Below are positions 1-4,101 of a DNA stretch of 5,112 nt, in pieces. How positions within the stretch are numbered: position 1 is the stretch's first letter; every line of letters begins with the position of its first letter. The stretch comes from Nocardiopsaceae bacterium (GTDB taxonomy: Bacteria; Actinomycetota; Actinomycetes; Streptosporangiales; Streptosporangiaceae): the NCBI GenBank assembly GCA_031254715.1, contig JAIRTY010000492.1, positions 1-5,112 on the forward strand, read 5' to 3'. Made by a program: the position numbers and the translations under genes. Under the pieces are notes generated by a model. It made no database searches. It saw nothing but the letters and a program-made list of their open reading frames with translations, and was not told the origin of the DNA.

Positions 1-936
1 CTCGACCGGCCGGCCCTGCTGGCGAACCGGGTCTGCTACCGGCTGCTGGCCGCGCGGCTCAGCGGCGGCGCCACCGAAGGCGCGGGCGGCGGCCTCGAAG
101 GCGGAGGCGGCGCCGCCGAAGGCGGAGGCGGCGGCCTCGAAGGCGCGGGCGGCGCCAGCGGCGGCGGCCAGCCCGGGCTGGAATTCGGGTGCTGCCGCTA
201 CTTCGACGCCGTCAGCCTGGGGCACGCGGTGGCGCACGAGCTGGCGGCTGCCTGGCACGCTGCGCCCGGCCCGGTGGGGCTGGCCGGCCTGCCGCTGCGG
301 GCCGCCGCCGGCGACCCGTGCGACCTGCCGCGGCGGGCCGCGATCACGGCCGTCTGCACGCTCACGCTGCGCCGTGAGCCGGGCGGCGGGGCATCGTTCG
401 TGCTGCACTGGCGGGACCCGGCCCGGGTGAACCACGCCGGGGGGATGTACCAGGTGATGCCGGCCGGGATCTTCCAGCCGGTGACCGGCACGGCCGCGGC
501 CGTGCGGGCCGACCTGAGCCTGTGGCGGGGCATGGCGCGCGAGTTCAGCGAGGAATTCCTCGGCACGTCCGAGGACTACCCGCTGGCCGGCGGCTGCCTC
601 GACTACCAGGGCTGGCCGTTCTACCGGGAGCTGACGGCCGCGCGCGAGACGGGCGCGCTGCGGGTGTGGTGCGTGGGCCTGGGAACGGACCCGCTCACCC
701 TGGCCACCGACGTCCTGACGGTCGCGGTGCTCGACGGGCACACGTTCGACGCCCTGCTGGGCGGCATGGTCGCCGCCAACGCGGAGGGCCGCGTGGTCAC
801 GGAGGGCGGGACCGCGGCGATCCCGTTCACGGCCGCCACGGTGGCCCGGTTCACCGGCGACGGCGAGCCGGTGCAGCCCGCCGGGGCTGCCGTGCTCCGG
901 CTAGCCTGGCAGCACCGCCGCCGCCTGCTGGGATAG
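1..936 (+). CDS. C-terminal part of a Nudix-like domain protein with Gly/Glu repeat linker (5' end outside window)
   Basis: Frame 1 is open from the first base to a TAG at 934-936, giving 311 residues with no N-terminus. The protein starts LDRPALLANRVCYRLL, then has a Gly/Glu-rich segment (about residues 21-57), then a globular part. There, GMYQVMPAGIFQP (148-160) and DLSLWRGMAREFSEEFLG (171-188) carry R180-E181 and E184-E185, matching the REUXEE core of a Nudix box. The Nudix Gly and Glu that should precede it (about 166 and 172) are Ala and Leu, so hydrolase activity is doubtful. From memory this tail resembles Streptomyces proteins annotated as XRE-type or hypothetical regulators, whose N-terminal helix-turn-helix would lie left of the window; no HTH is visible here. 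A start at GTG 229 is unlikely, because the frame stays open and protein-like upstream. The 3' end overlaps the convergent amidohydrolase gene by 36 bp. Function is not established; a ligand-sensing or degenerate Nudix role is inference. Confidence 0.8.
   Translation, partial: LDRPALLANRVCYRLLAARLSGGATEGAGGGLEGGGGAAEGGGGGLEGAGGASGGGQPGLEFGCCRYFDAVSLGHAVAHELAAAWHAAPGPVGLAGLPLRAAAGDPCDLPRRAAITAVCTLTLRREPGGGASFVLHWRDPARVNHAGGMYQVMPAGIFQPVTGTAAAVRADLSLWRGMAREFSEEFLGTSEDYPLAGGCLDYQGWPFYRELTAARETGALRVWCVGLGTDPLTLATDVLTVAVLDGHTFDALLGGMVAANAEGRVVTEGGTAAIPFTAATVARFTGDGEPVQPAGAAVLRLAWQHRRRLLG
73..156 (+). repeat. Four in-frame 21-bp tandem repeats coding a Gly/Glu linker
   Basis: Four consecutive 21-bp units (73-93, 94-114, 115-135, 136-156) each encode the heptapeptide x-E-G-[A/G]-G-G-[G/A]: TEGAGGG, LEGGGGA, AEGGGGG, LEGAGGA. 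Every unit has the core GAAGGCG at the same position, and units differ mainly at the first codon, the fourth codon and the last base. The unit length is a multiple of three, so gain or loss of a copy keeps the frame. The protein product is a flexible hydrophilic linker between the N-terminal part and the Nudix-like domain. Confidence 0.9.
873..890 (-). terminator. Candidate hairpin downstream of the amidohydrolase gene
   Basis: A perfect 7-bp stem (GCAGCCC at 873-879 with GGGCTGC at 884-890) closes a 4-base loop. It begins 10 bases beyond the amidohydrolase stop codon in that gene's direction of transcription and lies inside the coding sequence of the convergent gene. No T-run follows it. GC-rich hairpins without U-tracts are proposed terminators in actinomycetes, but such stems also arise by chance at this base composition, so this is tentative. 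Confidence 0.3.
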
Positions 937-2244
937 GTCAGGCCCGGGCCCAGGCGGGCCGGGGATCTCCCGCTCCAGCGCCTGCCCGGCGACCGGGACG
1001 CCGAGCTGCAGTACCAGCCAGATCCGCGCGGGGTCGGCCAGCAGCCCGGGCGCCGCGAGCGGATCGCCATCGACGATCAGCAGGTCGGCGAGCTTGCCTT
1101 CCTCGACCGTGCCGACGTGCCCGGCCAGGCCCAGCGCCTGCGCCGCGGTGCTCGTGGCGGCCACCAGGGCCTGGACGGGGGTCAGCCCGTGGAAGATCAT
1201 CCGCTGGATCTCCAGCCCGGCGCAGACCTCCTTGTCGCTGCCCAGCGCGATCTTGACCCCGGCGTCCCTGGCCGCCCGCATCGAGGCCGTTCCGTTCTTC
1301 AAATTGATATCGGCCAGCTCGACCAGGGCGGGCGGCATCTCGGGCGCCCGCTGCGCCGTGGCGGGATCGATGACCTCGCCCAAGCCTGCCATCCAGTAGT
1401 AGCCCGACAGCGTGGGGACGAGCACCTGCCCGTTTCCGGCCATCGCGTCCAGCAGGTCGGGCCGCTGATGCAGGAAGATGCCGTGCTCGATGGTGTCCGC
1501 GCCGCTGGTGATCGCCGCCTCGCTGCCGGCGTTCCCTTCCGCATGCGCGCACAGCCGGTAGCCCATCCGGTGCGCCTCGTCGGCAACCGCGGCCAGCTCG
1601 GCGGCGGTGAGCTGGAGCGGGTCGGGGTCTTCCAGCTCGTTCGACCGGGCGCCGGTGGTCATCACCTTGATGAAGTCGGCCCCCGCCCTGATCTGCTCGC
1701 GAACCGCCCGCCGCATGTCGTCGGGCCCGTCCGCCTCGCGATACATGGTGCCGTAGAACCGGCCGCCGGGCGCCGTGACCGAGATGATCTTCCCGCAGGT
1801 CAGCAGCCGAGGGCCGCGGAACGCGCCGTAGCGCATGGCCTGCCGGGCCTCCTGCGGCAGCTCCGCCTGGGCGCCGGTGAACCTGACGGTGGTGACGCCC
1901 ATGCGCAGGAACTCGCGCAGCTCGGCCTGCAGGAAGTGGGCCGGGGTCCCGGGCAGGAACGGCTCGGCCCCGCGCGGTGTCCGCGGGGTCTCGCTCATGA
2001 TGTGCGTGTGCGCCTCGACCAGGCCGGGCATGATCGTCCGCTGCCCGACGTCCAGCGGCCGGGCGCCCTCCGGGCACGGCTCGGACGCGCGGCCGACCCG
2101 GCGGATCACCCCGTCCTCAACCAGGACCGCGGCGTCGTCACGCACCTGGCCGCCGGTGCCGTCGAACAGCCGGGCTCCGGTCAGCCACAACCGCCCCTGG
2201 CCCGGCGCGGGAGCGGCGATCAGGGCCGGGAACCGATGGGGCAC
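901..2244 (-). CDS. Metal-dependent amidohydrolase (prolidase / imidazolonepropionase-like)
   Basis: A complete 447-residue protein of the amidohydrolase superfamily, which hydrolyses C-N bonds in cyclic amides, dipeptides and related compounds with one or two metal ions in a TIM barrel. The ligand set is complete: H79 and H81 (EAHTHI), K193 as the likely carboxylated bridging lysine (DFIKVMTTGA), H234 (CAHAEG), H254 (IEHGIF) and D337 (ALGSDKE). The beta-sandwich halves are at about 18-75 (LTGARLFDGTGG) and 375-425 (GTVEEGKLADLLIVDGDPL). Length is normal for the group. No signal peptide is seen, so it should be cytoplasmic. The start is GTG (2242-2244), with an in-frame TGA 30 bp upstream (2272-2274) and no other start codon between. 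No Shine-Dalgarno sequence is evident, so leaderless translation is possible. It lies 50 bp behind the LLM-hemerythrin gene on the same strand, so cotranscription is likely. The segment after D337 reads KEVCAG, not the His/Asn-rich form I would expect in close prolidase-like relatives, so the substrate is open. Confidence 0.9.
   Translation of the reverse strand: MPHRFPALIAAPAPGQGRLWLTGARLFDGTGGQVRDDAAVLVEDGVIRRVGRASEPCPEGARPLDVGQRTIMPGLVEAHTHIMSETPRTPRGAEPFLPGTPAHFLQAELREFLRMGVTTVRFTGAQAELPQEARQAMRYGAFRGPRLLTCGKIISVTAPGGRFYGTMYREADGPDDMRRAVREQIRAGADFIKVMTTGARSNELEDPDPLQLTAAELAAVADEAHRMGYRLCAHAEGNAGSEAAITSGADTIEHGIFLHQRPDLLDAMAGNGQVLVPTLSGYYWMAGLGEVIDPATAQRAPEMPPALVELADINLKNGTASMRAARDAGVKIALGSDKEVCAGLEIQRMIFHGLTPVQALVAATSTAAQALGLAGHVGTVEEGKLADLLIVDGDPLAAPGLLADPARIWLVLQLGVPVAGQALEREIPGPPGPGPDLSQQAAAVLPG
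941..960 (+). terminator. Candidate hairpin downstream of the Nudix-like gene
   Basis: GGCCCG (941-946) can pair with CGGGCC (955-960) around an 8-base loop, starting 5 bases after the TAG of the + strand gene. The site lies within the C-terminal codons of the convergent amidohydrolase gene, where it encodes part of a Gly/Pro tail. There is no T-run after it. Position favours a terminator role, but the stem is only 6 bp of G/C and may be incidental. Confidence 0.25.
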
Positions 2245-2250
2245 CCCAGC

Positions 2251-2256
2251 ATTGTG
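2251..2256 (-). promoter_or_regulatory. Possible -10 box of a leaderless amidohydrolase transcript
   Basis: On the minus strand the hexamer CACAAT (4 of 6 matches to TATAAT) sits six bases before the GTG start of the amidohydrolase gene. That is the spacing expected if transcription began at the start codon itself. It would also explain the lack of a ribosome binding site there. No convincing -35 box lies 17-18 bp further upstream, so this is weak, and readthrough from the upstream gene is an equally good explanation. Confidence 0.2.
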
Positions 2257-2290
2257 GGCATATGCGGAGAATCAGCGCCAGACCTGGACG

Positions 2291-2308
2291 CCGGTCAGAT
2301 CTGACCGG
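2291..2308. promoter_or_regulatory. Perfect 18-bp palindrome over the LLM-hemerythrin stop codon
   Basis: CCGGTCAGATCTGACCGG is identical to its reverse complement across all 18 bases. It contains the TGA stop of the LLM-hemerythrin gene (2295-2297) and its last codons. As RNA it could fold into a 7-bp stem with a GATC loop. As DNA it is a dyad 46 bp upstream of the amidohydrolase start, where a dimeric repressor or activator could bind. No T-run follows on the minus strand, which argues against a strong intrinsic terminator. The symmetry is seen directly; operator, attenuator or terminator role is inference. Confidence 0.5.
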
Positions 2309-3998
2309 TGTAGAAGCCGTGCCGGGCCAGCGGCTCGATCAGCTGAGCCTCCTCGTAGGAGAGGTGGGACAGCATGGTGTCGGTGAGCAGGTCAGCCGCC
2401 TGCTGCAGGCCGCTGAAGTCGCCCGGATGACGGAGCAGTTCCACGAGCGCCCGGTCAAGGTCGTCCAGGACGTGGTGGATGATCTTGTGCTCGTCCGCCA
2501 GCCGGCCGAGCACGGGCTCCAGCCCGGGTTCGCGGGCCCGCAGGTGCGGGAAGATCGCCTCGTCCTCCAGCGTGTGGTGCCCGGTCACGATCCGGCAGTA
2601 GGACGCGCAGTAGGCCCCGAGCGTCCAGTCGTTCTGCCGCACTGTCAGCTCGTTGATCGCCGACCGCGCCCCCGCCGCGTCCGTGGTGCCCTCGCGGACC
2701 TGCGCGATCAGGTCCCGGATCTGCTCGAGTTCGGACCGCAGATGGTCGTGGATCTCGATCAGATGGGAACCGATCGCTCGCCCCAGCGGGGTGTACTCGG
2801 TGCCGGGTGGCGGCTCCGGTGCGGCCGGCCGGGTGGACTCGTCCCAGGGCCTGGTGCCGCTCAGCCGTTCGCCCTTGTCCGGGGTGGGCGTCAGGCCAAG
2901 AGCCTCCGGCACCGTGGCCGCCCCGGAGCCGGCGGCCCCCGCCGCGCCGGACGCGGTGCCGGCGGCGGTGTCGCTCCCGGCGGCGGTGCCGATGGCGGTG
3001 GCGGTCTCGCTTCCGGCGGTCTCGCTCCCCACGGCAGTGCCGGTCCCGGCGGCGGTGCCGGGGACGTCGCCGGTGGCACTCGCGTCGCCGGCGGGCCCGC
3101 CGGGTGGCTGGCTGCGCCCGGCCGCCACCAGTTCCCGCACCGCGGGCACGATCTCCCGCCCGAACGTCTGGATCATGGCCGGATCGTCGCTGGCCAGGAT
3201 GAACCCGCTGAGGCCGTCGCGGAGCGCGAGCTCGGCCAGGTTCTCGGCCCAGTGCCCCGGCGGGCCATGCAGGAACCCGGTGGCCCGGCGGCTGATCGTG
3301 CCCGAGACGTTGACCAGCCGGATGATGTCGGCCGGGCGCCGCCCGGCGGCCTCGGCCGCCTCGTCGATGGCCGCGTTGCCTGGTGCAAGGCCCGACGGCT
3401 CCAGGTAGCCGAGCGAGGGCAGCCAGCCGTCCGCCACCCGGCCGGTGAGCGCCAGCATCCGGGGCCCGTAGGCGCCCAGCCAGATGCCGATCCCATGGGC
3501 TGGAGCGGGGCCCCGCTTGGCGCCGTTCACCTGGTAGAACTCCCCGTCCACGCGAAGCACGCCGGGCTCGTCCTGGCGCCAGATCGCACGGATGATCTCG
3601 ATCGCCTCCGACAGCGCCTGGACCGCCTGGCCCGGACGCAGGCGGCGGCCGCCCATCGCCTCGATCGCGTCCCAGAACGCGCCCGCTCCCAGTCCGAGTT
3701 CCACCCGGCCGCCGGTCAGCAGGTCAAGGCTGGCCGCGCTGCGGGCGACCACGGCGGGCTGTCGCAGCGGCAGGTTGAGCACGTTCGCTGCCAGCCGGAC
3801 CCGGCTGGTGCGGGCGGCGGCGTAACTGAGCAGCGTCCAGGTGTCGAGGAAGCGCGGCTGGTAGGGATGGTCCTGGAAGGTGACCAGGTCAAGGCCGGAC
3901 CGCTCGGCCAGCTGCGCGAGGCCGACCGATTGCTGCGGCGACTGATTGCCGGGCGTCAGGAAGCTGCCGAACTGCAGGTCATGTCCGTAGTCAGGCAC
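2295..3998 (-). CDS. LLM-class flavin (F420/FMN) oxidoreductase fused to a hemerythrin-like domain
   Basis: A complete 567-residue, two-domain cytoplasmic protein. Residues 1-295 are a luciferase-like TIM-barrel oxidoreductase: FGSFLTPG (10-17), AERSGLDLVTFQDHPYQPRF (31-50), SLDLLTGGRVELGLGAGAF (90-108), GIWLGAYGPRMLALTGRVADGWLPSL (171-196). Members use F420H2 or FMN; the actinobacterial setting and sequence favour F420, but this is not proven. Residues about 296-365 are a low-complexity Gly/Ala/Thr/Ser linker. Residues about 402-560 are a four-helix hemerythrin-like domain with a full set of candidate iron ligands: H412, H417 and H419, then H474, H475 and E478, then H504, H508 and H509, then H545 and E549. 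It also has a CxxxC (C464, C468). Such domains bind a di-iron centre and sense or carry O2, NO or oxidants. Start is GTG 3996-3998: an in-frame TGA lies 15 bp upstream (4011-4013), and GAGG about 10 bases before the start could be the ribosome binding site. The first in-frame ATG would cut into the barrel. The pairing suggests an oxygen- or redox-responsive flavoenzyme; substrate is unknown. Confidence 0.9.
   Translation of the reverse strand: MPDYGHDLQFGSFLTPGNQSPQQSVGLAQLAERSGLDLVTFQDHPYQPRFLDTWTLLSYAAARTSRVRLAANVLNLPLRQPAVVARSAASLDLLTGGRVELGLGAGAFWDAIEAMGGRRLRPGQAVQALSEAIEIIRAIWRQDEPGVLRVDGEFYQVNGAKRGPAPAHGIGIWLGAYGPRMLALTGRVADGWLPSLGYLEPSGLAPGNAAIDEAAEAAGRRPADIIRLVNVSGTISRRATGFLHGPPGHWAENLAELALRDGLSGFILASDDPAMIQTFGREIVPAVRELVAAGRSQPPGGPAGDASATGDVPGTAAGTGTAVGSETAGSETATAIGTAAGSDTAAGTASGAAGAAGSGAATVPEALGLTPTPDKGERLSGTRPWDESTRPAAPEPPPGTEYTPLGRAIGSHLIEIHDHLRSELEQIRDLIAQVREGTTDAAGARSAINELTVRQNDWTLGAYCASYCRIVTGHHTLEDEAIFPHLRAREPGLEPVLGRLADEHKIIHHVLDDLDRALVELLRHPGDFSGLQQAADLLTDTMLSHLSYEEAQLIEPLARHGFYTGQI
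2904..3113 (-). repeat. Low-complexity repeat linker between LLM and hemerythrin domains
   Basis: About 70 codons (residues 296-365) encode almost only Gly, Ala, Thr and Ser with a few Asp/Glu and Pro. The core (roughly 2949-3059) is built from imperfect copies of a module resembling G-T-A-[A/V]-G-S-[D/E]-T-A, for example GTAVGSETAGSET and GTAAGSDTAAGT. The DNA shows matching imperfect direct repeats around the motif gcggtgtcgctcccgg and its variants. It should be a flexible tether, and its length is probably variable among relatives. Confidence 0.8.
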
Positions 3999-4008
3999 CG
4001 ATCCGCTG

Positions 4009-4012
4009 CCTC
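4009..4012 (-). promoter_or_regulatory. Candidate ribosome binding site of the LLM-hemerythrin gene
   Basis: On the minus strand GAGG lies 10 bases before the GTG start at 3998. It is the only purine-rich anti-16S-like match in the short leader and supports the GTG start, since an in-frame stop at 4011-4013 rules out anything further upstream. Confidence 0.45.
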
Positions 4013-4030
4013 ATCCTGTGTCCTCGAAGG

Positions 4031-4048
4031 TAATTGAACAATCAACTA
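4031..4048. promoter_or_regulatory. MarR-operator-like inverted repeat
   Basis: TAATTGA (4031-4037), ACAA, TCAACTA (4042-4048): the 7-base arms match at six of seven positions, and the inner TTGA/TCAA is perfect. It is the most AT-rich stretch of the window and sits in the 103-bp gap upstream of the LLM-hemerythrin gene, overlapping the candidate -10 box and start point. Size, AT content and TTGA...TCAA symmetry resemble operators of MarR-family repressors, which often respond to phenolics or oxidants. No regulator gene is in the window, so the family assignment is inference. Confidence 0.5.
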
Positions 4049-4050
4049 TA
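4045..4050 (-). promoter_or_regulatory. Candidate -10 box for the LLM-hemerythrin gene
   Basis: On the minus strand the hexamer is TATAGT, five of six matches to the TATAAT consensus, in otherwise GC-rich DNA. Transcription would begin near 4038, giving a leader of about 40 bases that includes the GAGG ribosome binding site. No good -35 hexamer is found 17-18 bp upstream (AATACC or GAATAC), so the promoter may be weak, activator-dependent or use another sigma factor. It partly overlaps the inverted repeat, which fits repression. Confidence 0.45.
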
Positions 4051-4060
4051 TCTCGGAGCA

Positions 4061-4087
4061 GGCGCACGGTATTCCGCGGCGAGCGCC
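4061..4087 (-). terminator. Weak bulged hairpin after the FAD-linked oxidase gene
   Basis: Read on the minus strand as RNA, CGCGG (4078-4074) pairs with CCGUG (4069-4065, one G-U pair) around an AAUA loop, and flanking GGCG/CGCC can extend it with a 5-base bulge on one side. It starts about 15 bases after the dehydrogenase stop and before the LLM promoter region, the right place for a terminator. It lacks a U-tract and the stem is interrupted. Confidence 0.22.
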
Positions 4088-4101
4088 CGCTGCGCCCGCT
4101 G

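Noticed and set aside
229..231. GTG as the start of the Nudix-like gene
   Set aside because: The frame is open back to base 1, and residues before it (including FGCCRYFDAV and LANRVCYRLL) look like part of the same protein, so this is an internal Val codon.
198..566. Minus-strand open frame opposite the Nudix-like gene
   Set aside because: Low-complexity Ala/Arg/Pro/Ser translation with no domain; the + strand frame has the protein-like sequence.
1117..2304. Long + strand open frame of 395 codons opposite the amidohydrolase gene
   Set aside because: It is the mirror of the coding frame in very GC-rich DNA. Its translation is low-complexity Arg/Gly/Ala/Pro with no recognisable domain, while the opposite strand encodes an amidohydrolase with all its metal ligands.
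2262..4037. Long + strand open frame of 591 codons opposite the LLM-hemerythrin gene
   Set aside because: Antisense shadow of a gene with two clear domains. It has no recognisable family and no promoter or ribosome binding site; its length only reflects the scarcity of stop codons at this GC content.
4083..4100. Exact 9-bp tandem duplication GCGCCCGCT
   Set aside because: A single short GC-rich duplication just after a stop codon; expected by chance in this composition and without symmetry or conservation to support a role.
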